Shown here piece after piece: positions 21,938 through 34,445 of a stretch of DNA of 64,000 nt. Both the position numbers and the translations under genes were made by a program. Source of the DNA: Bombyx mori (taxonomy: Eukaryota > Arthropoda > Insecta > Lepidoptera > Bombycidae). The stretch's first letter is position 1. Each line of letters opens with the position of its first letter. Location: assembly GCF_030269925.1 (NCBI RefSeq), contig NC_085117.1, positions 8,556,731-8,620,730 of the forward strand, in the 5' to 3' direction. The notes under the pieces were generated by a model, which searched no databases, was not told the origin of the DNA, and saw only the letters and a program-made list of their open reading frames with translations.

Positions 21938-22318
21938 CATAATATCTTTAGCTATACTAATTTCTGAATACAAATAAATCGTTGTATCTCTGTTTCTTTA
22001 AATATATTTTATTCAAACAAATGTATTATTTGAACTTCCAAGAACAAAATTACCGTAGAAATTAACTATCAACGAACAAATTAACAAGTCACTTAGATGT
22101 AAAGGCGAAGACTATCTATAAATAGGCATACAAAATCCATTATTCAATATAGATGTATATATCAAATATCAAATAGAAATTCAAGACGCTCTCCTCGCTG
22201 ATTTGCCTGCAGACCACATATAATACGATGGGTTAAGACTTATTTTTATGCATGAAGCCGATTTATGAATGCTTAATTGAAAACCTATTGAATTACCAGA
22301 CAAGATATAGGTTGTTCG

Positions 22319-22772
22319 CAGCTATTAAGATATGCTTAATCGTTAATGCTGATCGTTTGGAACCTCTGGGTCTGCGGAGGGACTTCGGTTCCCTCTGTAT
22401 TTTGTACCGTATGTTCCATGGGGAGTGCTCTGAGGAGTTGTTCGACATGATACCGGCATCTCGTTTTTACCATCGCACCGCCTGCCACCGGAGTAGAGTT
22501 CGTCCATACTACCTATAGCCACTGCGGTCATTCACAGTGCGTTTCCAGAAGTATTTTTTGCCACGTACCATCCGGCTATGGAATGAGCTCCCCTCCACGG
22601 TGTTTCCCGAGCGCTATGACATGTCCTTCTTCAAACGAGGCTTGTGGAGAGTATTAAGCGGTAGGCAGCGGCTTGGCTCTGCCCCTGGCATTGCTGAAGT
22701 CCATGGGCGACGGTAACCACTCACCATCAGGTGGGCCGTATGCTCGTCTGCCTACAAGGGCAATAAAAAAAA
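22319..22772 (+). pseudogene. LINE B ORF2 C-terminus and 3' UTR (CR1/Jockey-type)
   Basis: Codes for the last ~130 residues of a non-LTR retrotransposon polyprotein. Landmarks are RLEPLGLRRDFGSL, an FHGECSEELF stretch, PRTIRLWNELPSTVFP and SFFKRGLWRVLSG, ending at TAA (22714-22716). This region lies past the reverse-transcriptase core, so no catalytic residues are present. One in-frame TAG (22516-22518) breaks it. A 3' UTR of about 50 bases and an A-tail follow. 5'-truncated, dead, and the best copy of this element in the window. Confidence 0.8.
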
Positions 22773-23209
22773 TGTGCTGAGATTGTAGAGAATTATCTAA
22801 ACTTATAGATAAGGTACTTAATGAGTAATTTCGATCTACTATACAAAAGCGACCTTCATTGTCATATCTAGGGACTCTGATAACAAACGATACATAGATA
22901 TTCACAATAGAACAAGCTATTATAACGAGTCCTCGAAATAACTTTGGTATTCTTTTCCTGATTTTCTCAACAATCAACGTGTAATCTTTCCTTTGACGTC
23001 GTTATTTGAATATATTCCTCTGTCGTCACAGGGCTGTTACCGTTCGCGTACAGAGACGAAAACGCACGCACGAATACGTCGGGTACCTTACTGAATGTAT
23101 ATGGAGATTCACGGTTCAGTTGATTCGTAGGAAGATGCGATCGTTTCCATGGATGCTAGTTACCGATGGGTTTGATTGTGTGTGGTTTGCGTTTATGTTA
23201 CCATTTGTA
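22773..23209. other. Unique sequence, nothing recognised
   Basis: Opposed short frames only. Confidence 0.35.
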
Positions 23210-23395
23210 TATCTCCTGTTCAGTGGTTATCTGGAGCCCATAGATATCACCATTGTACATACCCCAATCACTTTAAGACATGAGCTCTAAGTGTCAGTTT
23301 TATAGTGTATTGGGTGCCTCACCCATTAAGCCCAGACGCAGCATTGCTTCAACCCAGAAATAGGCTGAGTGGTGGTACCTATCCATGCGGATTCG
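23210..23395 (-). mobile_element. Bm1 SINE, strongly diverged
   Basis: Recognisable by 'ctggagcccatagatatcac', 'aagacatgagctctaagtgt' and 'cccagaaataggctgagtgg'. One of the oldest Bm1 copies here. Confidence 0.65.
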
Positions 23396-23654
23396 CGATC
23401 CATATCATTAGTAGAAGAGTCTTTATTTTAACTAAGAGAAAGTACAATTAGCTGTCCCTAAAACGTGAAATGTCCATACTAGACGTTTACTTATAAAGTT
23501 GATTGGCAATTTGAAACGTAATTTATCTCTGGCTGGCAATCAATTCTAAATTACATAATGAATCCAATTGATGAAGACCTATTGAATTTAGCCTGTTGGA
23601 TATTGAGATAGAATACTTATGAAGGTTTCACTTTTACCACTTTTTAAGTCACTT

Positions 23655-23858
23655 TTTTTCCCTACCTAAGCTGATAGCCTTGACAGGCTATATCAGCGTC
23701 GCCTTAACTAGTAGGTGAGTTCACGGGGCTCAAACCTGATGACGTTGCTAACACGAACCCTAGCAAGAGCCGTGCTTCGCAGAATCTACCACCGGGTCGG
23801 AAACGCGTCCCACTGAGAAGATTCGGCGAGAAACTCAGTGGGCTGTGTCTGAGGGTAT
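23655..23858 (-). mobile_element. LINE tail A, 3' fragment
   Basis: Reverse copy, 'ccctacctaagctgatagcc' to 'gagaaactcagtgggctgtg'. Close to the copies at 9053 and 53687 ('cacgaaccctagcaagagcc'), which suggests a shared subfamily. Confidence 0.85.
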
Positions 23859-26800
23859 TTAAGTCACGCTTTCTTTCTAGAAGGTAGCAGCACTTGGCAT
23901 ACCTATGAATTAATGGTACATGACACGAATGATCTATAGAGAAGCATTGTAGATGAGTGCAGCAGTTGTAGGTTATAGTAATAGAAGCAGGTTGCAGATG
24001 AGTTTATTCCCATCATGGGGGGTACGATTTTAGTCAATTCCCCAAAGTAATATTTTGCAGCACTAAACACAAGTCCCGCAGTCTGTCACAACAACACAGT
24101 CCCTATGTCAAATAAGTTGGCTTTAATTTTACAGATGGGTGGACAGAAGGTATTCAAGGTTAAGCCTTTGTAGACCCTCAAACAGAAAACAAATAGTATT
24201 GATCTGTAAAAAACGACCAGAACTCTGCTGCGAATTCATTACAAAGATTCACTGACATCATTAATGACAGAGTCACACATAGCTTAGACAGGCACCCAAA
24301 GACTTATTCTTATCAATATTCCCTTCGCTATGAGGCGGGTTATATTATATTATCAGATATCTGACCTATCAAAAGGGCCTTGTCATTTCTTTTCAGAAGA
24401 CAGTGTCTTGTAAATCCTGTATAAGCACAAAGGACGTTGAAAAGGCAATGTTGTAGCGAGAAAAAAACATTGGATTTCCATAAAATACCAGAGACAATTT
24501 ACATCACCAGCGCTCACGTGTTACGGAGGCCGTGAATATATTTATGCGTATTTTTTTTTTTTAATTCAAATAGAATACTGAATTTAGATAGCTATTTTAG
24601 CTTGAGCATTTTGATTCTGACTAATATGTGAAACAAATCAAAATGGCGTCTGCCATAAACTTCACTGGAACTAAAATAAAAGTTGATTTTAATAATTTTG
24701 TATTATAAAGTTTGTTAACAAATCTAAGTTCTGATTGATCGAGGTTAAAGTTTGATTTTAATGCGGCTCACCACTGGGTTGTCATTAAGAGGTTGTCAAC
24801 ATAGATAGGCCCTCAAATTTGTTACAATTCGTACATTGAAAGTGATTGTGAGTGAAAATCAAGCAACATTGCTCACAATGTATTGAGAAGCATACTCTCC
24901 CACTTTGAGTGTACAAAGAGTGCGCAGTATGTGTTTTCCCCCTAACATTGTTATTTCTATGATGCCAGTTGTTTAACTACGGACTAGATTATTTTCTAGA
25001 AAACTAATATCTATCAAGCGAAAAATTTCAGGTTATTAATTACTCCACACAAAAGTTAAATGATATGATTATGACACAGTTTTTCGACGGGGTTTTGCAA
25101 GCTAGACATCGATAATAAGAAATTAAGTTGTTGCTGGCGAAATGCCCTAAATTCATTTAAATAAAAAAAACACAATGACACTTCACTCACACATGTTTAC
25201 AAGAAAAAACTACCCGCGTTTATTTTCCAAATTCAAAACACATCATTTCCAAGCGCTCGTCGGGAAAATAATGAAATATGAACTCAGTAGAAACACTACA
25301 CTCACCGTGAAGAGAAAAACCTACCCTTTTCCTTAGAACGAATCCCATCCATCAACAAAAAGGAATAACGATTCCCCGTGCCACGGACAAATGATTGACA
25401 GCCGAGGAGAAAAAATATATATAAAAAAAAAGAAATGATTCCTTATTCAAATTTCAGCGGCGTTCGATTTTTTTTCTTTGTCGTCGAAACGTGCCAGTTT
25501 TGTTTCCATTTGTAATTTGTAGGTTTGCTCTTTTCGCAAGAAAAACGGTGCGTTCCGTCGAGCGTGAAAGTCTTTGGCAAGTTTTTTTTTATTGATTTAT
25601 TATAGACAGCGGAGACGAGGCTTTTTCTTATGCCAGAGTAATTGCGAATGGCAAATTGAAGGGTATGTGATCGAATTATATATTCTATACGACGTATGAA
25701 TACCGATCAAGAAGAAGTTAATATATCCCCTTAAGAAAATGTGTACACGAAGTTTATGGTTCTTTTTGACAGATAAATTTTGAAGATGCTTTAGTTTTGT
25801 TAAAAAAGCTATACATACTAAGTTATTTATAAGTTATAAGTATAAATTTGCATGAACAATGCTTGTAGAGCTTGCAACAACAATAATGGCAAACATGCAT
25901 AAGTAAATTGCATTTTACTCAAATATTTAAATATAGGTCGTAAAGTCATTTCAGTAACTCAATGAATGCTCACTGTTACGTCGTAAAAACACTGGCCGTT
26001 ATTTTTATGAGCGGCAACTGAAAACAAAAACATTCGAAATTCAAGGCCACGAAGGAATCAGCTGTTCGCAACTCCCGCATTCGAAATTTAAACTGCGACC
26101 TTGTTAGACTGCTAATTCCCACCCCCTCTGAAGCCCCCGTAATTTGCGCTTACCGTAAAACTGATTACGGGCAGACGATTCCGTCTCTCTCTTCGCATAC
26201 CTGTCCCGTTTCCTCCCATTCATGAAGGTTTAATTATACCGCCCCGGGACAGTGTTATGCGATAGTGAAAGTTGCAATTTTTGTTGTACATACTTTTCCC
26301 GGGTTAGTGCGAGCGCTTCTTTTTTTTTCTCAATAGTTTGTCTTTTTTCATGATATGATTATAAAATAATGGTAACGGTGTTTCAGGTAAATTCAGACTT
26401 GTTATTCTTAGTACTCAGAAAAAACCATTGGAAAATCTTATTCGTTGTAAAGCAATACATCAGCCCTCTTACAAAATAATTGCGTACGAAAAGTGAAATT
26501 CAAAATGAGTGTTCCCACCTGCATAAACACCTCCATTACTTAAGGGTATTTTCTCCCCGTTTCTTAAATGTAGGACAAACGCCCGAAGCGCTCGAAGACT
26601 CATTTATATCTCTGTCTTCGACTTAATTTAAACTTGAACGCGACTTGAGGCAGGTCAGGTTCTAATAGAGCCCCGGGTAATGAGAGGGAGAGAATTAAGT
26701 GCTTTAAGCTTTCAAGGGTCTAACACTTGTTGATTTGTATCGATACTGTGACGTTTTGCACGGAAACAAGTTAATGATTTATTGGTGTGATTTATATATT

Positions 26801-26977
26801 AATGAAAATAATAAAATGAATTTTAAGAGTAAGAGACTAGGGAAACGTGGATTTGCATTCACCACCGTCAGTTTTGTGGGCGCCAACAGCTAAATTCAAT
26901 TGCCAGTACAAAAAAAAAACATGCTACGATATACATGCTTTCCTCGATGGCCTCATGGTGCTTTCTGGTTTCACAAT
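23859..26977. other. Longest repeat-poor stretch
   Basis: About 3.1 kb with no recognised repeat. A GC-richer block at 26090-26300 has possible minus-strand donors (ACG|GTAAGC and GACAG|GTATGC) but no supporting frame. Another GC-richer patch lies at 26570-26700. A stretch this free of insertions may be under constraint. Confidence 0.35.
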
Positions 26978-27175
26978 GACTGGTGGGCAAGATCTCAGAA
27001 CTGAAAGAGTTTGCTGACACCTATCCTGGCAAGAGCAGTTTTTTCCCTTCCTGTTCATTGGTAGCCTAAAAGACTATTCTGGCTACGCCTACCCGAGGTG
27101 AGCTCACGTGCACAACCTGAGAGAATTTGCTATCACTAGCCCTAGCAAGAGCAGGGCTTCGCAGAATCTACCACC
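26978..27175 (-). mobile_element. Two LINE tail A fragments in tandem
   Basis: A short reverse copy (26978-27038, 'gtgggcaagatctcagaact' to 'ctggcaagagcag') is followed by a second (27045-27175) starting at its own T-run. The first keeps only the 'ctgacacctatcctggc' region. Confidence 0.6.
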
Positions 27176-27566
27176 GTATAAAAATATTGACATATACAAC
27201 TAGACATAGAGTGAAACTCCCAATACCAATATTCAAATACACTTTGAGACAATCAATGTTAATAAAACTCCAATATCGCGCTATGTTTATTGGTTTACAA
27301 TAAGGAGCCAATAACACGAATTACTCAAGTGTACGAATCATCAATACTCAATTTGTTTTCTTCTTTCCATTTTATTTGTACCGAGAAACTGTTCTTGGAT
27401 AATTGGTGTGTGGCAATAGTGGGTGGAAGATTTTGTAATTTTTACCATGTTTTAAGGACTGTTAGGGCCTTAAAAATCGCCATCTGGTAACTGATTATTA
27501 TCGATTCTTAAATGAAAGAAAACTTAGAAAAATCACTGTTGATTACTTCTATTTTTCGAATGTTTT
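27176..27566. other. AT-rich sequence, nothing recognised
   Basis: Only a 66-codon chance frame. Confidence 0.4.
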
Positions 27567-27810
27567 CACTGGTGCTAGTGCATCTTGTGAGTCTGCACGG
27601 GTTGGTACCACCACCCTGCCCATTTCTGCCATGAAGCAATAATGCGTTTCGGTTTGAAGGGTAGAGCAGTCGTTTTACTGTAAAAATTGACTGAGTTCAT
27701 CTCTTAAAGTAGGTGGTGGTATTGACTGGGTTGATGTCTATGGGCTCCGCTAAGTACTTAACATCAGGTAGGAAGCCGTGAGCTCGATCACCCATCTTAG
27801 GAGTAATTAA
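27567..27810 (+). mobile_element. Bm1 SINE, diverged
   Basis: Forward copy, 'cactggtgctagtgcatctt' to 'cacccatcttaggagtaatt' and a broken A-tail. Lacks the tRNA head. Confidence 0.8.
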
Positions 27811-28261
27811 AAACAAAAAACTTAAAAAAGTAATGTGGCAAATTATAGTCATAAGTGCCCTAAAAAGGCTCCAAGCTGCTTTTTTAGTTTTTATTTTATG
27901 GAACATGGCTGTAGTGGGATGGTACGGGTAAATACGGCACCGGTGAAATGTTTCAATGTAATGAGGTAACGTTTTGGACACACCTTGTTATGGCCGATTT
28001 TAGTGCGGTATTCGGTCACATGGCCATTCACGCATAGACTCCCTTCAATAGATACAATCTCGCTTACAGACCAACCGTTCGAACACCGTAGTATGTTATG
28101 AACGTGGATCTCCACAATGGTCTTGGTCTCGACCAAGCTTCTTGACCATCATTCAAGACCATCGAATTGATTCGTAAGTGTATTAAATTCATAGTCTCAA
28201 TGCTGCTTTGCGTTAGCGTTGCGACACTATAACCCGATTATCAAGACCGTCACAGTCAGCA

Positions 28262-28490
28262 GACAACCGCCATCGTTCGTCCACACTGGTCCTTCTGATC
28301 TGCTCTCAGTGCTATTGGACGCCTTTAGTACTAAAACTCGCAGCAATCAAAGCACACGTATTCCTCGAGTTAATCTAAACGCGAGACGTTGCCCGCACCA
28401 TCAGCCCGTTGAGTTTCTCGCCGGATCTTGAATTCCTATTTGGTGTTAGATTTGCGAAACGGCTGCTCTTAAGCTAAAATAGGCTTTTCG
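28262..28490 (+). mobile_element. LINE tail C with upstream extension
   Basis: 'ccttctgatctgctctcagt' and 'gacgcctttagtactaaaac' match the upstream part of the tail C copies at 30545 and 56935. The 'gagtttctcgccggatcttg' block follows, then a shortened end. Confidence 0.55.
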
Positions 28491-28511
28491 GGGCAATGCG
28501 GAGTCACTTTT

Positions 28512-28880
28512 TTTTTTAGTTGGGTGAACGATCTCACTTCCATCCTGGTGCTAAACGGTAACCAGAGGCCTGGCGTGTTATGGCGTGTATTTTTTTATTG
28601 CTTAGATGGGTGGACGACCACACAGCCTGATGATAAGTGGTTACTGGAGCCCATTGATATCTACAACGTAAATACCGCCACCCACCTTGAGATATGAGTT
28701 CTAAGGTCTCAGTATAGTTGCAACGGCTGCCCCACCCTTCAAACCGAAACGCATTACTGCTGTGTATGTGACACAACGTGAATGTCAAAGGCTCTCCCAC
28801 CCTTGAAACTGGAACGTGTGACTGATTTGCAAAAGGTAGGACATTAGTACCTACCTGGGCGGCTTAATAAGGTGCTCTGC
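28512..28880 (-). mobile_element. Old Bm1 with a younger Bm1 nested inside
   Basis: The outer copy (28512-28590 and 28768-28880) is highly diverged. The inner copy (28591-28761) is close to consensus, in the same orientation, and flanked by the 6-bp duplication GTGTAT (28585-28590 and 28762-28767). The inner element stops at 'cgcattactgct', so it is 5'-truncated. Confidence 0.8.
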
Positions 28881-29503
28881 CACACATTGCAAATACACAT
28901 GCAGATAATCTTCCGTCGAACACGTGTCTTCTTATTTTGTATAAAATTGACACGGGATTATCCCATTCAAGATCGGGAGCCCAAACATTGACCTTATTAC
29001 TGAGAGCGAGGGACGAATTATTTAAAATGTGTATACCACGAGTAACGTGTCGCTGTGAATGTGTAAGTTATGGAGTTCTTATAAACGACTGTCTTTTTTT
29101 AAATATCATAATGAAATGAAAAGGAAAATTACAAAAAATCTTTATTAAACAAATATCGTATGTACACATGTATAAATAATATTTGCTTGATCAAAAAAAT
29201 GTCTACGTGGACATTCAGAAGCAATAAAAATACTTACATATATCTTCAGCACTTAAAGTAGGTACATACGTTAGTTTTTTTATAAAAGACAATTAAGTTT
29301 TTTTTCGTGACCCTTATAGCAATTTTAACATTTGTAAGCAGTGTCGTCTGCGTCTGAAAATTCATCAGCAAATTTAAGGCCAAAAAAAAAACGGTGACGT
29401 CAAAACACCAAATGAAAGGCGCATCATCAAAAAACTCTATACATTCGTTACTCATAATTCCAGACACAAAACGTACACACCGAATACGGAATTTTGCTGC
29501 GAC
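28881..29503. other. AT-rich sequence, nothing recognised
   Basis: No repeat or gene recognised. Confidence 0.4.
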
Positions 29504-29523
29504 ATACACACACACACACACAT
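29504..29523. repeat. Short (CA)n microsatellite
   Basis: About nine CA units, one interrupted. Confidence 0.8.
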
Positions 29524-29864
29524 ACATAAACGTGCTACTTGGTAAATCCTTCAGAGTGAAACGAGATGGGACAGGGTAGAATCATTCCCCAAAAGGGGTT
29601 AAGGGAGGCGCCACCCCCGCCTACCTATAGAATTACAAGTATGTCTCCGAGCCCCTTTGTAGGAAGGGTTACCTTGGGAGCGCAATAGAAAATAGTACAT
29701 AATAAAAATTCAAAATACATTCTTTGTAGGTTCCAATTTCCTGGAACACCCGGAAGGGCATGTGATGCTCTGGATTATTCCTGGCTCTTTGTGTTACGTA
29801 TCTTGTTATTTTTTCGTTTGTTCGTTTTCTTTTGTTTTTTCGTGAAGCGTCTAGATAGACGTCC

Positions 29865-30110
29865 AGTGTACCCGTAGTTAATGACGGTACCGCGGTTCGA
29901 ACCTGGGGTTCTTCTTCCTAGTCGTACGCTCTTGACAGAGTGCTCGTGGTCATGCATCAGTCGAAACCTGCCATACCGATGCTCTCGCGATGTGACGCCA
30001 TGTGGCACGATATTTCGCAGCGTGAGAGCAATCATTTATGTTGGAGGTAGACGTCAGTTTTTCCAACCCTTAATTGGCACGTGTCAACCAATTGGACTCA
30101 AGGCGAAAGA
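29865..30110. repeat. Possible dispersed repeat with B-box-like motif
   Basis: 'ccgcggttcgaacctggggt' carries a good pol III B box on the minus strand (GGTTCGAACC), and 'gacagagtgctcgtggtcat' follows. I recall similar strings from moth repeats but cannot place the family. No clear A box. Confidence 0.3.
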
Positions 30111-30544
30111 ATTAATGGCATTGTGTCGAGAGATTGAAATTACACGTTTGAAGCAATTTATCTAGTGCAATTGCTTATTTTAATGTCATCTGAAACGGTG
30201 GTGGCCATTTCAAGGAATTCTGTTTGTCTTTTAAGTCGAACGTCAGTGTCTATACCGATTAAAAACCTTTTTTATGTCTTTAAAATCAGCATTTTGTAAT
30301 ATCTTATTTCCGAGGTGTTACGCTAAAGCAGTTCAATTAGATTGGTTATCATTAGACTACATTGGTAAAAACTACCCTCGGGCCTATATCTGCCAGGAAA
30401 CATTGTTATACGTTCCGGTTCGAAGCTGATATAAGTTAGGCATTTTACCTATGCAACGAAAATTTTACTTACTTTTTCTGCTCTAATATTTCTCCTTTTT
30501 ACAATGCTTGTCCGTAAGAGGACGCTTTTAGTGATACACCACCA

Positions 30545-30885
30545 GCCTGACACCTTCAGTTCTAACACTAGGGCAGGCTTAGGGACGGCCTTAGGCTAAC
30601 CGTACTCGTAGAACTCGACAAAAAGTTCGACGTGCAACCTAACTCGTGCATCATCATCCTGCTGAGTTTCTCGCCGGATCTTCTCAGCGGGCCGCGATTC
30701 CGATCCGGTAGTAGATTCATTCGTGAAGCAGCTGCTCTTGAGCTGTTAGGTTTCCTTCGGAGGCGCTCGGGCAGCTTTTAGCAAATCCTCCCCTTCCTGG
30801 CTGAGCCTTTGCTCGCCCACCTGTCTTGGTGAAACTGGAAAGGCCTCCGGACCACCAATAATCCTTCAATCCTAAAAAAAAACCA
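30545..30885 (+). mobile_element. LINE tail C, long copy
   Basis: About 340 bases, from 'gacaccttcagttctaacac' through 'tgagtttctcgccggatctt', 'gaggcgctcgggcagc', 'cctggctgagcctttgctcg' to 'ccaccaataatccttcaatc' and an A-run. The upstream part matches 56935-57100. Confidence 0.75.
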
Positions 30886-31634
30886 CCATCCATTGTTTCT
30901 TTCTATTTTTCAAGTCGGTTTTTAAGTGACAACGTTTTGTTTTGGAGTATGCTCTGTTAAATAAAATTCAAAATTTATTAGTTACCAAATTACCATGATC
31001 CTATCTGCCCTAAACAGTAAAAAAACTTGATGCTACCTTCAATTTTCGTTCTTAAGTTTTAGGGGTCAAAGTACAGCTAACATTATACAGTATTTTGTCG
31101 ACCTGAAATAAAAGGCTTAGGAATTAACTAAACATCAATCTAGTTTTCTGATGAAATTGTTTTTTTTTTATAAACACGCTTTCGTTGGGGGAAATCAAGC
31201 GAATAGATTGTCCACATTAAGGCCTTGACTTACTGCAAACTTCTGATCTGTGGCCTATATTCCAAGATATAAGGAAACTATAGCACAGTTTTTTGTTAAG
31301 GCCTCGACAGCTTAATATCCGACTGAAACTTCAGGGAATTACTTATACCATACGATTTACGTACCTCATATGATGCTTTAATTGTGTCGACGACAACATT
31401 ACCGATAACCGCACCGAATAAAATGAGACATTATTATATTGAATTACAAAATGAAAAACAATACCTAGTTTGTTTTTGAGTGGGCTACTTTATTCCAGTA
31501 TCCTCACATTATCCAAACTAATAATATAGGGTATCTACGGTAAAAATTGTCATTATCACTCTAAAACTTTCCCATAAAACGTTTGGCTCGTCTTGAGCTT
31601 ACTTTTATATAATTCATGCATTTTACAGAATTAG
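30886..31634. other. AT-rich sequence, nothing recognised
   Basis: 'tttttcaagtcggtttttaa' near 30908 may be a scrap of repeat F (see 63110-63270). Confidence 0.35.
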
Positions 31635-32077
31635 TTGAAGTCGTCGTGGCATAAAAGATAAAACGTCCGGTGCATTCGTATGTAGCGATGCACCGGTGTT
31701 CGAATCCCGCAGGCGGGTACCAATTTTTCTAATGAAATACGTACTCAACAAATGTTCACGATTGACTTCCACGGTGAAGGAATAACATCGTGTAATAAAA
31801 ATCAAACCCGCAAAATTATAATTTGCGTAATCACTGGTGGTAGGACCTCTTGGTAGTCCGCACGGGTGGGTACCACCACCCTGCATATTTCTGCCGTAAA
31901 GCAGTAATGCGTTTCGGTTTGAAGGGCCGGGTAGCCATTGTAACTATACCTACTGAGACCTTAGAACTTATATCTCAAGGTGGGTGGCGCATTTACGTTA
32001 TGGATGTCTATGGGCTCCAGTAACCACTTAACACCAGGTGGGCTGTGAGCTCGTCCACCTCTCAAAGCAATAAAAAA
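31635..32077 (+). mobile_element. Bm1 SINE, full length with target-site duplication
   Basis: 443 bases. The tRNA-like head has an A-box region near 'gtggcataaaagataaaacg' and B box GGTGTTCGAATCC. The tRNA-unrelated body follows, then 'caaagcaataaaaaaaa'. A 6-bp duplication AATTAG (31629-31634 and 32078-32083) flanks it. Together with 43326-43778 this is the reference copy in the window. Confidence 0.9.
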
Positions 32078-32108
32078 AATTAGCATTAACGGAATACCAT
32101 CCAATGTG

Positions 32109-32372
32109 GTCACCCACCTTGAAAAATGAGTTCTAACTTTAAGCAGTACAACGGCTGCCCTGCCCTTCAAACTGAAACGCATTACTGCTTCACGGCAGAA
32201 ATAAGCAGGGTGGTGATACCTACCCGTGCGGACTCACAAGACGTCCTGCCACCAGTAATTACGCAAATTATAATTTGGCTGGTTCGATTTTTATTACACG
32301 ATGCTATTTCTTCACCGTCGTCAAATTTTCACGATTGACTTAATCGTGAACGTTTGTTAAGTACGAATTTAA
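32109..32372 (-). mobile_element. Bm1 SINE, facing its neighbour
   Basis: Reverse copy that starts inside the body ('cacccaccttgaaaaatgag') and runs to the head-side sequence ('ttcacgattgacttaatcgtg'). It lies only about 30 bases past the preceding forward copy, so the two form an inverted pair. Confidence 0.85.
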
Positions 32373-33989
32373 CGTATACTGATTAAAAGATAACACTAAT
32401 AATAGGGACACAATTAATCCGCTGCTCAGGTAGCTTCGTGAGAGGTCATTCTGGAGTTCCATGGTAGGTGATGAAGACACCTCTACAAAGGCGCTGTGGA
32501 TGAACGGAGCAACTTAAGGTAGTGGGCAAAAGCTCTGTGCTCATTCCTAGTAGTATGATGATAGAAAAAAGATGAGGGAATCTATTCAAACATTTTCTGA
32601 GAAAAATCCGTAGTATCAGAAGAGACAATATGTTCGTTGGTTTCGGTTTGATTCATCCAACATCCGTCTGTTTAACCAAAGTACATTTGACAAATAAAAT
32701 AAATTCTCTATAATTTTGAACAACAGTATTTGAAGGTACGTACAAATCGATAAACGTTAAGTTTCCTTTAATTAAAATGACCGCAGACATGAAGTAAACA
32801 AACTTACGAATCGCGAACGTCACACCTCAAGTAATTCCATTCTAATAAATAATTTCCTGTGACATTAAATTTACATCGAATTTAACGTATTCCGCATAAA
32901 ATAGAATAAGGAAAGTGTGGTTTGATCGAGCATCGGCCGTGTCAGGTACGGCGTCGCAGAAGAAATTCCATTTCGAACGAAAAATCCATCCAATACAATA
33001 TATCAGAAGGCTGTAAGCCCGTTAGGAATAGAAAGGGACGGGTATACGCCGTGGCTACGTGGGAGAACGAGACGAAATCGAATGTCCCTGCGAAATGGAA
33101 CGTAAGAAGATTGAATAGAAGTCACACTAATACTGCCGCGAGTTACCTTTACGCACACACGTGTAAATGTAATATGCATGAGGTTAAGACGATGTTTGCT
33201 TTTTAATTTTGTTTTATGATTTTCCATACTACTACAGTTCGGTGACAAAGCCGAGCAAAAACCTTTGGCATAGGTCGATTATGACACTAATTTTGTTCAA
33301 ACGTCAATTTCAAAGAGATAATGTCGTCTGTTGAACCCATACAAGGTAGTGACGCTATAGGTACAAACACTATACAACGCTGTGGTGCTATTAAACTATT
33401 CCAGGATTTACAAAGATCGATATATCTGATGCCACATATTTTGAAAATCGAAATCGGAAGTTTGTAATATCTTAATGTTTTTCACGGTGCGTGCAATGTA
33501 AGACGAATTCACGTTTCCATCGGATCTTGGCTTAGTACGACAAGAGAAGTCGAGATATTGGCATTGGTTGGTATGCTAATCGACTTTCCTTCCCTATTTT
33601 GGATTTTCGAACATTCATCGAATAGTGAACATTTTTGAGCTGTTTGCCAATTAAAATTACTTTTCGCTAGTTCTATAATAGACTATCCCAAGCTAATGGA
33701 ACTACCAGAAATAAGTCTAAAATTAGATTAATGAAATCAGATATTCATTAGAGTTTATTTATTCATAGTAAAGTTCAAATTCGCTTTAACGCGTCTACGA
33801 GTAGAATTATCATTAAATAATGAAACAAAATTATGAAATAAATTACCACATTTTCGAATATTATTATAAATTATTAAATGTTGCCTAAAACGCAGAACAG
33901 TTGTGATACGAATTTTTTTGAAATATTTAATTAGTTGTTTTTGTTGGAAAACTCCTACTGTCGATCAAAAAAGAATCGTAATATGTATA
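32373..33989. other. Unique sequence with a GC-richer block
   Basis: 32920-33200 is open in several frames on both strands. On the minus strand a fair splice acceptor (tract then TTTCGCAG, near 33088) precedes about 46 open codons. Frames open on both strands suggest base composition, so I do not call a gene. Confidence 0.35.
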
Positions 33990-34257
33990 TAAATAAATAA
34001 TAATAATAAATATTTACTAACAATCAAGCCACGTTAACTGGTCCCGTGATAAGTTCGTAAAGAACTTGTGTTACAGGTACCAGATAACGGAAATAAATGT
34101 AAGATTTTTATTATACACATACATATATTTAATATACATCCATAACCCTGGAAAAGACATTTATATTTATCACACAAATATCTTCCCTTGGCGGGATTCG
34201 AACCCGCGACTCCCTTGTGCAGTGACCATGTCACTTACCACTACACCAGACGGCCGT
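33990..34257 (-). mobile_element. tRNA-derived SINE (family T), copy 1
   Basis: On the minus strand it opens CGGCCGTCTGGTGTAGTGG (A box TGGTGTAGTGG) with B box GGTTCGAATCC about 40 bases on. The body includes 'gacatttatatttatcacac' and the palindrome AAGTTCTTTACGAACTT, and it ends in (TTA)n-like sequence. Three copies here share this layout. Not a functional tRNA gene, because the acceptor ends do not pair. Confidence 0.85.
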
Positions 34258-34299
34258 TGTATAATATCACAATATCACTATACTAGAATACCAGTTGGT

Positions 34300-34445
34300 C
34301 GCGATTCCGATGTGGTTGCCAAGATACTACTACCTTTGCTAGGGCAGATAGTAAGTAAAGTCTCTCAGGCTGAGCCCCGCGAGATCACCTTACACACCCG
34401 ATGAAGTCAGAATAGCACCTCAAAGCTACTGGCAGTAGGTAGGAA
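34300..34445 (+). mobile_element. LINE tail A, diverged
   Basis: 'gcgattccgatgtggttgcc', 'tttgctagggcagatagt', 'tgagccccgcgagatcacc', 'ctactggcagtaggtaggaa' and an A-run. Confidence 0.6.

Noticed and set aside
26090..26290. Minus-strand first exon with donors ACG|GTAAGC or GACAG|GTATGC
   Set aside because: No firm TATA box or frame, and two competing donors. Kept only as a note on the repeat-free stretch.
32922..33206. 94-codon plus-strand frame, or an exon on the opposite strand
   Set aside because: Several frames are open on both strands, as expected of a GC-richer, stop-poor patch. No consistent splice pair was found.
34190..34257. Functional tRNA gene
   Set aside because: A and B boxes are good, but the ends do not pair as an acceptor stem and the same head recurs at 36.6 and 49.0 kb with a shared SINE body.
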